A DNA stretch of 64,000 bases from Fimbriimonadaceae bacterium (GTDB lineage Bacteria; Armatimonadota; Fimbriimonadia; Fimbriimonadales; Fimbriimonadaceae). This document shows, one piece after another, positions 27,588-35,768 of the stretch. Both the position numbers and the translations under genes were made by a program. Numbering within the stretch: position 1 is the stretch's first letter; the number at the start of each line of letters is the position of its first letter. Where the stretch lies: NCBI GenBank assembly GCA_019454145.1, contig CP075366.1, positions 1,715,564-1,779,563 on the forward strand, given 5' to 3'. The notes under the pieces are model-generated. The model saw nothing but the letters and a program-made list of their open reading frames with translations, had not been told where the DNA came from and did not search any database.

Positions 27588-27682
27588 GGGAGCGAATGGG
27601 TGCTGGTGTGCCCCCCGGTCTTCAAAACCGAGTGCGGCGCTTGAGGGCGCTGGGTGGGTTCGATTCCCACACGTTCCCGCCA
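27588..27682 (+). tRNA. selC: tRNA-Sec (anticodon TCA)
   Basis: A 95-nt selenocysteine tRNA gene with an encoded CCA end. Anticodon TCA (27622-27624) reads UGA, in the 7-nt loop CTTCAAA. The acceptor stem is 8 bp long in layout (GGGAGCGA at 27588 against ACGTTCCC at 27671), followed by discriminator G and CCA. The D stem is 6 bp (GGGTGC/GTGCCC) with the 4-nt loop TGGT, a tRNA-Sec hallmark. The variable arm is long (CGGCGC/GCGCTG), and the T arm GTGGG-TTCGATT-CCCAC is canonical. Two weak points: the eighth acceptor pair is A-A and the outermost anticodon-stem pair is C-A. Confidence 0.93.
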
Positions 27683-27714
27683 ATCGAAACTGTTTTGCTT
27701 ATCGTCTAAATTCT

Positions 27715-28674
27715 GTGAGTAACTCAGGCGCCTTGCTAATCGGCCAACTTATCGGCAAGAAAGCATCAATCCTAACAAACGAATCCGAAATTGACCACAG
27801 CCAACTCACATGGATTCATATTAGCGGACAGGTTTCATGCCTAGCGGTTGATAAGATCATCGAGGAGTTTCCCCTGACTTATGGAGATTTGGAAAACCAA
27901 TTTCTCAGGCTCGGCATCGAATATCGCGACAATGGGTTTGCTCTCCTTACCACTCACGCGAGTTGTGGCGAAGAGCCGATGTATTTCCCACTCGGAATCT
28001 TTGTTACTAAGGATGTACTTGTTACGATCGCTCCGCAAGAAGTGCCAGAGGTGACGTCACTTTTTCATCAGTGGATTTTGAATCCCGTAGAGCACGGCTT
28101 AAATGCGGGAGCTTTGCTTTACTCAATACTCGATCTGATTCTTGATTCATACTTCCCAGTTCTCGACACAATTCATGATCGAATTGAAGATATGGAGGAT
28201 GATATCTTCAAAAATTCGTTAGGAAGTTCCGCTAAAATTCTCCAGTTAAAAAAATTCTTGCTAGTAATGCGAAAACAAATCTCGCCAATTCGAGAAAACG
28301 TAAACTCTCTAATCCGACTTGGTCAGCCGATTATCGCCAAAGCACAACTACCTGAATATCAAGACCTTTACAATCACAGCCTGCGCATTAGCGAAAACAT
28401 TGACACTGGACGTGATATTATTACTGGTCTCCTTGATGTACAGCTAAACGTTGCTAGTAACCGTCTCAATGAGGTCATGCGTACTCTCACCGTCATCAGT
28501 ACGATCCTGATGTCGAGCGCTCTGATCGCAGGGATTTATGGCATGAATTTCAAGCACATGCCAGAGCTTGATTGGATGTATGGCTATCCGTTTTCAATTG
28601 GACTCATGTTACTTACAGGAATTGGCATCTATTTCTGGTTTAAAAAATTAGGTTTCGTCACACCTAAAACTTAA
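27715..28674 (+). CDS. corA: CorA-family magnesium/divalent cation channel
   Basis: 319 residues if the GTG at 27715 is used. An earlier start would lie inside the tRNA-Sec gene, so it was rejected; TTG 27733 is an alternative. The cytoplasmic funnel domain is followed by the willow helices (LKKFLLVMRKQISPIRENV) and two C-terminal transmembrane helices. The pore-mouth signature YGMN sits in GIYGMNFKHMPE, as in all CorA. It passively imports Mg2+ and sometimes Co2+ or Ni2+. No clear ribosome binding site is seen. Confidence 0.87.
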   Translation: MSNSGALLIGQLIGKKASILTNESEIDHSQLTWIHISGQVSCLAVDKIIEEFPLTYGDLENQFLRLGIEYRDNGFALLTTHASCGEEPMYFPLGIFVTKDVLVTIAPQEVPEVTSLFHQWILNPVEHGLNAGALLYSILDLILDSYFPVLDTIHDRIEDMEDDIFKNSLGSSAKILQLKKFLLVMRKQISPIRENVNSLIRLGQPIIAKAQLPEYQDLYNHSLRISENIDTGRDIITGLLDVQLNVASNRLNEVMRTLTVISTILMSSALIAGIYGMNFKHMPELDWMYGYPFSIGLMLLTGIGIYFWFKKLGFVTPKT

Positions 28675-29591
28675 TCCTCCCAATCCAATTTGTGCCGTCC
28701 AAATTCGTCTGTCGGCTCAACGTGCACCATGACCTTTCGGACAAAAGGCAGCTTTTCGGTCACAGCATCGTGCACTGCGTGCGCCAAGTCATGCCCTTCA
28801 CGTACCGTCAGTTCACCATCCACTAGCACGTCCAGATCAACAAAATAATCAAGTCCAAGTTTACGAACCCAACAGCGATGCGTTCCCTTAACGCCTTTTA
28901 TTGAATATGCGATATCCCGAATTTCGGCAACAATTTTTTGATCGGGAACAGCATCGGTCAGTTCGCTCAAAGCGGGTTTGAGCAGGTGCCATGCGTTGAA
29001 CATCATAATCCCCGCTGCAACCAGAGCCGCCCAGTCATCCGCAGCTTCCCACCCTTTGCCTCCGATGAGCGCAATGCTAATCCCTAGCAAAGCGGCAAGA
29101 GAAGTGATAGCGTCGCTGCGATGGTGCCAGGCATCGGCTTCCAGAGCCAAACTCCGCACTTGTTTGCCTCGGGTGCGAACAAAGCGAAACAGCCCTTCTT
29201 TTACGGCGACGACTCCGACCAAAACAACCAATGTAAAGGGAGCCGGAGCAAGATGAGGGGTGACAATTTCATGGACACTGCTCACTGCGACTGCAATCGC
29301 CGCAATAAACAAGGCAATCGCGATAACTGCCGCCGCCATTGGTTCAGCCCGGCCCTTGCCATAAGGATGCTTTTGACTTGGTGCCGCCGCAGCGACTTTT
29401 AAGCCAAAAAAAACAACGAGGGAACTTAAAACGTCCGAGCTTGATTCAACCGCATCTGCAATGAGGGCCTGCGAGTGGCCAAGCACTCCGGCTGCACCCT
29501 TTATGATTGCGAGTGCCCCGTTCGAGAACACTCCCACCAGCACCGAATGCCGGGCGAGTTTAACCGCCTCCGCCCGGGTTAGATCGCTCAT
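28671..29591 (-). CDS. Cation diffusion facilitator (CDF) metal exporter
   Basis: 306 residues with six transmembrane helices and a cytoplasmic C-terminal ferredoxin-like domain. The metal site shows DAVESSSD in helix 2 (ALIADAVESSSDVLSSL) and HHRSDA in helix 5 (DAWHHRSDAITS), the H/D arrangement of zinc or iron/manganese CDFs. GKGRAEPMAA follows after helix 2. It exchanges divalent metal for protons. It abuts a DinB-fold gene on the minus strand, but has a candidate promoter of its own. Confidence 0.92.
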   Translation of the reverse strand: MSDLTRAEAVKLARHSVLVGVFSNGALAIIKGAAGVLGHSQALIADAVESSSDVLSSLVVFFGLKVAAAAPSQKHPYGKGRAEPMAAAVIAIALFIAAIAVAVSSVHEIVTPHLAPAPFTLVVLVGVVAVKEGLFRFVRTRGKQVRSLALEADAWHHRSDAITSLAALLGISIALIGGKGWEAADDWAALVAAGIMMFNAWHLLKPALSELTDAVPDQKIVAEIRDIAYSIKGVKGTHRCWVRKLGLDYFVDLDVLVDGELTVREGHDLAHAVHDAVTEKLPFVRKVMVHVEPTDEFGRHKLDWED

Positions 29592-29597
29592 ACCGAA

Positions 29598-29626
29598 AGA
29601 TTAGCCCATAGACTTATCGCCGTAAA
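29598..29626 (-). promoter_or_regulatory. Candidate leaderless promoter of the CDF gene
   Basis: Minus strand: TTTACG (29621-29626), 17 bp, TAATCT (29598-29603), then six bases (TTCGGT) and the ATG. The -10 box overlaps the stop of the upstream DinB gene. The transcript would begin at or within one base of the start codon. Confidence 0.5.
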
Positions 29627-30065
29627 GCGTTTGGATGTAGTTCAACTGCCCATTGTGATAAGTCATGTTCCAGTTGTGGTAATTCATCACGCCGACTTTT
29701 GACCAAGGCTCTGGCCCCCAAAACTGCATTGTCCCAACAAGTTCTTCATCAGGAACAGCTCGAATAACATCACAGAGGGCAGAAGTTTTTTCTTTCAGCA
29801 TAGCAACGGCTTCATCCAGGGAAAGAGCGGCTTTGCTTTTTTCATACTCTTTCATCATTTCTGGTGTGAATTCGGGCATCTTCCAATTCTTCAAAACATC
29901 CACCATTGAAGAACAGATCAATGCGCATTCAGCTACTTGATCAAGGGCAGTTCTGCCTTCGTCCAATGGACTCCAGCTGGCTTTGTCGCCCATTTTTGTG
30001 GCTTGATGGATCAACCCATCAGCCGCACGCATTGTCTCGTCGGCAATAAAATCTTGAGCTCGCAT
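29601..30065 (-). CDS. DinB-fold (YfiT/bacillithiol-transferase-like) protein
   Basis: 154 residues of four-helix-bundle type. Three His positions of the DinB_2 metal site can be proposed: H22 (ADGLIHQATKMG), H129 and H136 (NYHNWNMTYHNGQLNYIQTL). The C-terminal YHNGQLNYIQT pattern recurs as HTNDHCAQIEYIQT in the fusion protein at 35.8-36.7 kb. DinB proteins are metal-dependent enzymes with varied thiol or sugar substrates; this one is unassigned. It starts directly after a near-consensus promoter, without room for a ribosome binding site. Confidence 0.75.
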   Translation of the reverse strand: MRAQDFIADETMRAADGLIHQATKMGDKASWSPLDEGRTALDQVAECALICSSMVDVLKNWKMPEFTPEMMKEYEKSKAALSLDEAVAMLKEKTSALCDVIRAVPDEELVGTMQFWGPEPWSKVGVMNYHNWNMTYHNGQLNYIQTLYGDKSMG

Positions 30066-30071
30066 ACCGAT

Positions 30072-30100
30072 AGTATATTTACGTCTACATTAAATGTCAA
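30072..30100 (-). promoter_or_regulatory. Strong promoter of the DinB-fold gene (TTGACA-17-TATACT), leaderless
   Basis: Minus strand: TTGACA (30095-30100), a 17-bp spacer, TATACT (30072-30077), then ATCGGT and the ATG at 30065. Both hexamers are near consensus with ideal spacing. Transcription should begin at the start codon, giving a leaderless mRNA. Confidence 0.7.
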
Positions 30101-30366
30101 GTATTATTGATTTCAAATTTGCTTGGTTCAGATCATCTTGAGTAGGAGACGCGGTTGCCACCTCATCATTTTTTCTCGAAAGAATCGGAAACTTTTCTGT
30201 GAATTGCCCATCAACGGCCAACTTTGCGATGACAGAAACAAAGTTTAAATGCACCTAGTAGATTTACTAGGTTAAAATTATATGCTGTTCAAGCATCAAG
30301 CTTTTTGGCATACTAAAAGAGTTCTTGAATGCACGGAATGTGCATTCTTATTTGGAGATGAATACG
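30101..30366. other. Intergenic region between divergent DinB and PEP-CTERM genes
   Basis: AT-rich spacer with no convincing reading frame. A perfect hairpin ACCTAGTA-GATT-TACTAGGT sits at 30253-30272, followed by an AT-rich run (TAAAATTATATG). The same 12-mer AGATTTACTAGG occurs at 42363-42374 before the M42 peptidase gene. It may be regulatory, but one shared 12-mer is weak evidence. Confidence 0.4.
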
Positions 30367-31362
30367 GTGACACCTAAAAACCTCAAACTGCTTAGCTCCG
30401 GTCTTTTGATCAGTGCCCTTGCCTGCACCGCGAGTGCTTCGCTTTTTTCTGACAACTTTGATGTAGACAACACGGCTGGGTGGCAATTTAACAGTAATAT
30501 GGCAGGTGACACCGCCTCACAAGCCGATGGTGGAAGTGCCGCAGACTTTTTCTTTGACTATTCAACTGTTGGCATCAGCTCAGCACCCAATTCAATTGGT
30601 GGAACAACCCGAGGCTTGCGAATGCAAACTGCAATCACGGGCACAGTTGGTGCCGCTCTGCAACATGGAATGAGCGTGTCACCAATCGGACAATCGTTCT
30701 CAGGCGACTATGTTCTCAAGTTTGATGCATGGCTCAACTACAACGGCCCTGCACCGGCTGGCGGAAACGGTTCGACTCACCTCACTACGGCAGGGCTTGG
30801 TTTTGGCACCGGAATTCAATCACCAGTACCTGGAATTACAGGCACTGTTTTTGGAACTACCGGAGACGGAGGTACCTCAGCTGACTGGCGAGCCTACAAC
30901 GGAAGCTCTTCGACCATCGCTCCAGCAACGGGAACATATGCGGCTGGTACTCAGGCGAGTGCTACAAATAATTCCGACCCTTATTACATGGGTTTGTTCC
31001 CAGGTAGCACCATTCCTGGTGCTCAATCTGCACTTGCACCTGCAACTCAAATTGGCACCGCAGCCGCTGGTACGACGGCTTTCTCGTGGCGCACATGGGA
31101 AATTACTCGTAGCGGAACAACGGTTTCTTGGTCCGTTGATGGCAACTTGATTGCAACTGTTTCCGGTGCTGTGTCAGGAACGAACAATATCATTTTTGGT
31201 CAATCGGATATCAATAATGGATTGTCTACCGACCCCAACTCATTGTTATTCCAATTTGGCTTGATCGACAACGTAAGCGTTGAAGCCGTGCCGGAACCGG
31301 CAACGATGACGGTTCTCGCTGGCGCCGCTGCTCTTGCCGCCTTGAAACGACGCAAAAAGTAA
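30367..31362 (+). CDS. PEP-CTERM surface protein
   Basis: 331 residues if GTG 30367 is the start; a TTTGGAG box ends 9 nt before it, whereas it touches the in-frame ATG at 30358 directly. The signal peptide is followed by a Thr/Ser/Gly/Ala-rich beta-sandwich body of the LamG/choice-of-anchor kind (WQFNSNMAGDTASQADGG, DYVLKFDAWLNYNGPAPAGG). The C-terminus has the PEP-CTERM sorting tag: VPEPATMTVL, a hydrophobic stretch, then KRRKK. Such proteins are cut at the tag by an exosortase and released or anchored at the surface with exopolysaccharide; no exosortase is in the window. A terminator follows. Confidence 0.85.
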   Translation: MTPKNLKLLSSGLLISALACTASASLFSDNFDVDNTAGWQFNSNMAGDTASQADGGSAADFFFDYSTVGISSAPNSIGGTTRGLRMQTAITGTVGAALQHGMSVSPIGQSFSGDYVLKFDAWLNYNGPAPAGGNGSTHLTTAGLGFGTGIQSPVPGITGTVFGTTGDGGTSADWRAYNGSSSTIAPATGTYAAGTQASATNNSDPYYMGLFPGSTIPGAQSALAPATQIGTAAAGTTAFSWRTWEITRSGTTVSWSVDGNLIATVSGAVSGTNNIIFGQSDINNGLSTDPNSLLFQFGLIDNVSVEAVPEPATMTVLAGAAALAALKRRKK

Positions 31363-31383
31363 TCCTCTCCAGTAATTGATCAT

Positions 31384-31420
31384 GACGCCCTGGGCCACTC
31401 GCCCGGGGCGTCCTTTTATT
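31384..31420 (+). terminator. Rho-independent terminator after PEP-CTERM gene
   Basis: A 12-bp stem (GACGCCCTGGGC, loop CACTC, GCCCGGGGCGTC with one G-T pair) is followed by CTTTTATT. It lies 21 nt after the stop and 29 nt before the aldehyde dehydrogenase ATG. Confidence 0.85.
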
Positions 31421-31448
31421 GAACCCATCCCTCTGCCAAACTCAGTAC

Positions 31449-32951
31449 ATGAGCCAATTTGCCGATGTCGTTAATAAACTGATACCGAATCTTTCTGAGT
31501 TTGCCGGGAACGACCTTCCCGTTCACACACCGATAGATGGCTCTCTGCTCACCACCCTTCGTTGCCACACGAGTATAGAAATTGATGCTCTCATCGCGCA
31601 ATCCCAAACTGCGTTCAAAGCCTGGCGACTGATCCCTGCCCCACGGCGTGGCGAACTGGTTCGGCAACTGGGCAACAAACTCCGGGAACGTAAAGAAGAC
31701 CTCGCTCAACTAGTTACATTGGAATGCGGAAAGATCATCGAAGAAGGCCGCGGCGAAGTTCAAGAGATGATCGACATTTGCGACTTTGCGGTGGGGCTCA
31801 GCCGACAGCTGTACGGACTCACAATCCAATCCGAACGGGCTAACCACACAATGCAGGAAAACTGGCATCCCCTCGGCCCAGTTGGAATCATTAGCGCGTT
31901 CAACTTCCCGGTTGCGGTGTGGAGTTGGAACGCCGCCCTTGCGTTTGTTTGTGGCGACAGCACCATTTGGAAGCCCAGCGAAAAAACTCCGCTCACTGGG
32001 ATCGCCGTTCAGAACATTCTCAATGAAGTCCTTGCCGACTTCCCTGATGCTCCTGCCGGACTGAGTCAACTGATCATTGGGCGCGCCGCCGAAGGCAATC
32101 AGATGGTGGAAGACACCCGAGTGCCGCTGATTTCCGCGACTGGCTCCACCCGCATGGGCCGAATCGTTGGCCCGAAGGTTGCCGCTCGATTTGGCAAATC
32201 GCTTTTGGAACTGGGTGGAAACAACGCGATCATCGTCACGCCGTCCGCTGATCTAGATGTTGCCTTGCCGAGCATCTTGTTCGGATCCGTTGGCACGGCT
32301 GGCCAACGATGCACCAGCACCCGGCGCGTATTTGTACACCAATCACGGTTCGACCAACTGTTCGAAACGCTGAAATCCGCATACCTTCAAATTGGCGCAA
32401 GCAAAATCGGTAACCCGCTAGAAGCCAGCACTCTCGTTGGGCCGCTGATCGATGAAGAAGCATTCACCTGTATGCAGAACGCGATCGAAGCAATTCGACC
32501 TCACGCAACTGAGGTCGTAGGCGGCGAGCGGGTTCTATCGGAAACAGGCGGCTATTACGCTCACCCGGCTCTGGTGAAAATCAATCACCACCACGAGGCG
32601 ATCCATCACGAAACCTTTGCCCCTCTCACCTACGTGATGCCTTATAGTTCTCTGGAAGAGGTTTTGGAAGTCCATAACTCCGTTCCTCAGGGCCTAAGTT
32701 CGGCGATCATGACCACCGATCTCCGCGAAGCTGAATACTTCAAGCAGAATTCCGACTGCGGCATCGCCAACGTCAACATCGGCACGAGCGGCGCAGAAAT
32801 CGGCGGAGCGTTTGGTGGTGAAAAAGAAACCGGCGGCGGACGTGAATCCGGCTCAGATTCTTGGAGGGCATATATGCGTCGGCAAACCAGCACAACGTAT
32901 CACGGAACGCAAAAACCCGCCCTGGCTCAAGGCATTACGTTCGACGTTTAA
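31449..32951 (+). CDS. Aldehyde dehydrogenase, ALDH7/alpha-aminoadipic-semialdehyde type
   Basis: 500 residues from the ATG at 31449, preferred because an earlier in-frame start lies inside the terminator. The NAD site and catalytic residues are visible: SATGSTRMGR, the general base Glu in LLELGGNNAII, the nucleophile Cys in GTAGQRCTSTRRVF and the EEVLEVHNSVPQGLSSAI region. The ELGGNNAI context, rather than ELGGKNP, is typical of ALDH7 (antiquitin, AmaB/Pcd). These enzymes oxidise aminoadipate semialdehyde in lysine catabolism. No saccharopine or pipecolate gene adjoins it, so the true substrate is open. Standing alone between terminator and spacer. Confidence 0.85.
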   Translation: MSQFADVVNKLIPNLSEFAGNDLPVHTPIDGSLLTTLRCHTSIEIDALIAQSQTAFKAWRLIPAPRRGELVRQLGNKLRERKEDLAQLVTLECGKIIEEGRGEVQEMIDICDFAVGLSRQLYGLTIQSERANHTMQENWHPLGPVGIISAFNFPVAVWSWNAALAFVCGDSTIWKPSEKTPLTGIAVQNILNEVLADFPDAPAGLSQLIIGRAAEGNQMVEDTRVPLISATGSTRMGRIVGPKVAARFGKSLLELGGNNAIIVTPSADLDVALPSILFGSVGTAGQRCTSTRRVFVHQSRFDQLFETLKSAYLQIGASKIGNPLEASTLVGPLIDEEAFTCMQNAIEAIRPHATEVVGGERVLSETGGYYAHPALVKINHHHEAIHHETFAPLTYVMPYSSLEEVLEVHNSVPQGLSSAIMTTDLREAEYFKQNSDCGIANVNIGTSGAEIGGAFGGEKETGGGRESGSDSWRAYMRRQTSTTYHGTQKPALAQGITFDV

Positions 32952-33042
32952 TGCCCGCATAAATACGAGACAATAGCATAAAAGAAAGAGTTAGCACATT
33001 TCGTCGAAACTCGCCAGTATAGACTCTGGTATATCGTACTTA

Positions 33043-34146
33043 ATGATTCGTACACTAAGTCTAATCGGAGCTCTAAGTGGGTTGGCCACAATTGCTTCAG
33101 CAGAATATTCGGTCACATTCCTTAATCCATTACCAGGTGATTTTGCGCTGGTCGTAAAGGATGTAAGCGATGATGGACAGTGGTTTGCGGGAATCAGCTA
33201 CGAACTGGGTGCTGGTGGAAGAGGTGTTCGATGGAAACTTGGCGAACAACCTAGCTTCCTCGACTTCGCATATGTTGACGGGATAAATAATTCTGGAACT
33301 GTAGCTGGAGCCGTTGCTCAGCCGTTTCCACTTTCTGGTAACAATCAAGCCGCAATTTGGCTCGCTGACGGCACAAAGATTCTATATCCGATGGCAACAG
33401 TTGGAACATCCACATTTTCTAGAGCGTTGGGTATCAATAATAACGGCTTAGTTGTGGGTCATGCACCAAGACCTCTTTCGTCGTTTGGACACGCCATTTC
33501 AAATGTTTTCTTCCCTGATTCATCCACTATTAATGATCTGGGAATATTGCCAGGTGATGCATTTCAGGGCCTGCAACGAGTAAACGATAACAATTGGGCA
33601 ATTGGAAATGGATCCCAAAATGGATCAACGCCAAGTGGATTTATTTATCGTCCCGGAACTGGTCTGAGTTACCTTAGTTCGGCGATTGTAGGCGGATACA
33701 CATCGGCAAGTGATATTAATAATAATAACTACGTCGCCGGTATTGCGGTTGGTGGTTCAAACAACGCGGTGGTATGGAATCCAGACGGTTCTATGAAAAC
33801 ACTTGGGGGAATTTTTGGCGGTGCCAAATCCATTAACAATCTAAATCAAGTCGTCGGTTCTGGGATTGTCAACAATAAAGAAAAAGCTTTACTGTGGAAT
33901 GACTTTGATTCAAATATTGTGCTCCAAGATTTTTTGCCTGAAATTTACAGAACAACTTGGGATCTCCGCACGGCAGATTTCATTAGCGACAACGGAAATA
34001 TCGTTGCAACCATGCTTGACCCAAATGGAACCTACTACACAGTTCTGCTGACACCTCAAGCGGTTCCTGAACCATTTTCTGCAATTGGAATAATCGGCAT
34101 TACCTCTCTACTGATCAAGAGGAAAAAGACGCGACCGAAGAAATAA
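33043..34146 (+). CDS. PEP-CTERM protein with HAF-like repeats
   Basis: 367 residues with a signal peptide (MIRTLSLIGALSGLATIASA). The body is a chain of HAF/DUF3466-type repeats, each with an INNxGxVVG-like turn: GINNNGLVVGHA, VNDNNWAIGNG, DINNNNYVAGIA and SINNLNQVVGSG, together likely forming a propeller. The C-terminal tag is VPEPFSAIGIIGITSL plus KRKKTRPKK, a good PEP-CTERM ending. The gene is more AT-rich than its neighbours. A -10-like TATATC ends 7 nt before the ATG, with no Shine-Dalgarno. Confidence 0.82.
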   Translation: MIRTLSLIGALSGLATIASAEYSVTFLNPLPGDFALVVKDVSDDGQWFAGISYELGAGGRGVRWKLGEQPSFLDFAYVDGINNSGTVAGAVAQPFPLSGNNQAAIWLADGTKILYPMATVGTSTFSRALGINNNGLVVGHAPRPLSSFGHAISNVFFPDSSTINDLGILPGDAFQGLQRVNDNNWAIGNGSQNGSTPSGFIYRPGTGLSYLSSAIVGGYTSASDINNNNYVAGIAVGGSNNAVVWNPDGSMKTLGGIFGGAKSINNLNQVVGSGIVNNKEKALLWNDFDSNIVLQDFLPEIYRTTWDLRTADFISDNGNIVATMLDPNGTYYTVLLTPQAVPEPFSAIGIIGITSLLIKRKKTRPKK

Positions 34147-34189
34147 TGACCTAGACATATTTGCCTCCGCAACAGCGAAACGCACCGTA

Positions 34190-34201
34190 TCGTAATTACG
34201 A
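34190..34201. promoter_or_regulatory. 12-bp perfect palindrome before dioxygenase operon
   Basis: TCGTAATTACGA ends 2 nt before the ATG of the ring-cleaving dioxygenase gene and overlaps the hexamer TATCGT (34188-34193), a possible -10. It is positioned like a MarR- or TetR-type operator. No regulator gene is adjacent, so the role is only inferred. Confidence 0.4.
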
Positions 34202-34203
34202 GC

Positions 34204-35175
34204 ATGACTAACCAAATACTCGGAATTCACCATGTGACCAGCATGTGCGGTGACCCGCAGGCGAACGTGGATTTTTATGCCAAAACGCTGGGAATGAAGA
34301 TGGTGAAGGTGACCATCAACTACGATGACCCGAGCAGTTACCATTTTTATTACGGCGACGGGCTGGGGCGACCCGGAACATTGCTCACCTTTTTCCCGTG
34401 GCCTTCCGCTCCGCGCGGAGTGACCGGGGTCAGCCAAGCCGACACTACTTCGTTTGCCGTTCCTAAAGGATCTCTAGGATTCTGGAAAGAACGGTTAGCC
34501 GCAAATGCAATAGAGGCGGATGAATCGGTTGAATTCGGATTCCCCACCCTCACTTTTCTCGACCCAAATGAGATGATCATCCAATTGGTTGAAAGTATTG
34601 CCACTCCGGCTACTAATGCGAACTATGGAGAAATTCCTGCTTCTTTTGCAATTCACGGATTCCACCACGTGCGACTCCTTTCCGCTCGCCCGGAATCAAC
34701 CGAAAAGCTTCTCACTGAGACAATGAATTACAGCTTAAAAGGAGAGGAAAACGACGTAAAATTATATGAAACTAATTTCACCGGCTCCACCTATGGGCGA
34801 TACATTCAGATTCCCCAGAACCCACAAGTGCCGTTTGGCCGTATGGGAACGGGCATCACTCACCATGTAGCATTCCGAGTTGCCGATGATCCATCGCATG
34901 AAGTGGTGCGCGAGCAGATCATGAACGCTGGGCAACGCCCCACGGAGATCATCGACCGCACGTACTTCCACAGCATCTACTTCCGAGAGCCGGGCGGCGT
35001 TTTGTTTGAAATCGCTACCGATAACCCAGGCAATACGGTGAATGAGGCGGCAGAAGAACTTGGTACCAGCCTCCAACTCCCCTCTTGGTTGGAACCACAG
35101 CGCGGAGCCGTTGCTGCTGGACTGCCAGAGTTCGTCGGCCCAACAGGAATCCACTTTCCAGGAGGCAAAAAGTGA
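34204..35175 (+). CDS. Ring-cleaving dioxygenase, VOC family (MhqO/LinE-like)
   Basis: 323 residues in two vicinal-oxygen-chelate halves. The N-terminal half opens ILGIHHVTSMCGDPQANVDF with the first metal His; the second half repeats it at AIHGFHHVRLLS. The third ligand is probably the Glu in GVLFEIATDNPG near residue 267. This is the MhqO/LinE/PcpA class that opens hydroquinone or catechol-type rings. B. subtilis keeps mhqO and the esterase mhqD under the quinone-sensing repressor MhqR. Here the esterase gene follows with a GTGA overlap and a strong ribosome binding site. Confidence 0.88.
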   Translation: MTNQILGIHHVTSMCGDPQANVDFYAKTLGMKMVKVTINYDDPSSYHFYYGDGLGRPGTLLTFFPWPSAPRGVTGVSQADTTSFAVPKGSLGFWKERLAANAIEADESVEFGFPTLTFLDPNEMIIQLVESIATPATNANYGEIPASFAIHGFHHVRLLSARPESTEKLLTETMNYSLKGEENDVKLYETNFTGSTYGRYIQIPQNPQVPFGRMGTGITHHVAFRVADDPSHEVVREQIMNAGQRPTEIIDRTYFHSIYFREPGGVLFEIATDNPGNTVNEAAEELGTSLQLPSWLEPQRGAVAAGLPEFVGPTGIHFPGGKK

Positions 35176-35768
35176 GCGAATTTCACTTTTCGTTCACACC
35201 GGGCGATGACGACAAACCCGTCGTTTTGGGCTTGCACGGTACGGGCGGAGATGAACATGCCTTCACGCAAATTCTCCAAGATATCGCGCCAAACTTTTCG
35301 ATTTTAGGCGTCCGTGGCCAAGTTTCGGAGTACGGTGCGAACCGCTATTTCCGACGATACGCTGAAGGAAAACTAGATTACGAAGATTTGGCTCTCCGCA
35401 CCGAAAAACTAACCAACTGGTTAAAATCGCGACCAGAAATTAGAGATAAGCAAGTAGTCGCATTGGGTTACAGCAATGGGGCAAATATGGCATCGAATTT
35501 ACTGCTGACCAATCAAGGGATTCTAAGCGGAGCAATTCTGCTCCGCCCGATGTTCCTGCCAACGCAAGCACCCAACCTCAATTTACAGAATGTCAAAGTG
35601 CAACTTCATGTAGGCATCACTGACCAAATCTGCCCGCCGGAGCAAGGTCAGCACATGGCAAGGGTTTTCCACGAAGCGGGTGCTGAAACCACACTCAAAA
35701 TGATTGAGTCCGGTCATAACCTCGTACAAGCAGACATTCTTGCAATCAAGAGCTTCCTCAGCGGCTAG
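35172..35768 (+). CDS. Alpha/beta-hydrolase, MhqD/YfhM-like carboxylesterase
   Basis: 198 residues from the GTG at 35172, chosen because AGGAGG lies 7 nt upstream and the GTGA overlaps the dioxygenase stop. The catalytic triad is readable: Ser in GYSNGANMA, Asp in GITDQICPPEQ and His in SGHNLVQ. An LHGTGGDE oxyanion region is near the start. It resembles MhqD and the carboxylesterase/phospholipase family. Acting together with the ring-cleaving dioxygenase upstream in quinone or aromatic detoxification is likely. Its stop overlaps the convergent fusion gene by 4 nt. Confidence 0.86.
   Translation: MSEFHFSFTPGDDDKPVVLGLHGTGGDEHAFTQILQDIAPNFSILGVRGQVSEYGANRYFRRYAEGKLDYEDLALRTEKLTNWLKSRPEIRDKQVVALGYSNGANMASNLLLTNQGILSGAILLRPMFLPTQAPNLNLQNVKVQLHVGITDQICPPEQGQHMARVFHEAGAETTLKMIESGHNLVQADILAIKSFLSG

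Noticed and set aside
27574-27714. N-terminal extension of the CorA gene
   Set aside because: It runs through the tRNA-Sec gene; the encoded residues do not fit CorA, so the start was moved to 27715.
34985-35175. Upstream extension of the esterase gene into the dioxygenase gene
   Set aside because: The AGGAGG site and the GTGA overlap support the start at 35172, and the extension would not fit the hydrolase fold.
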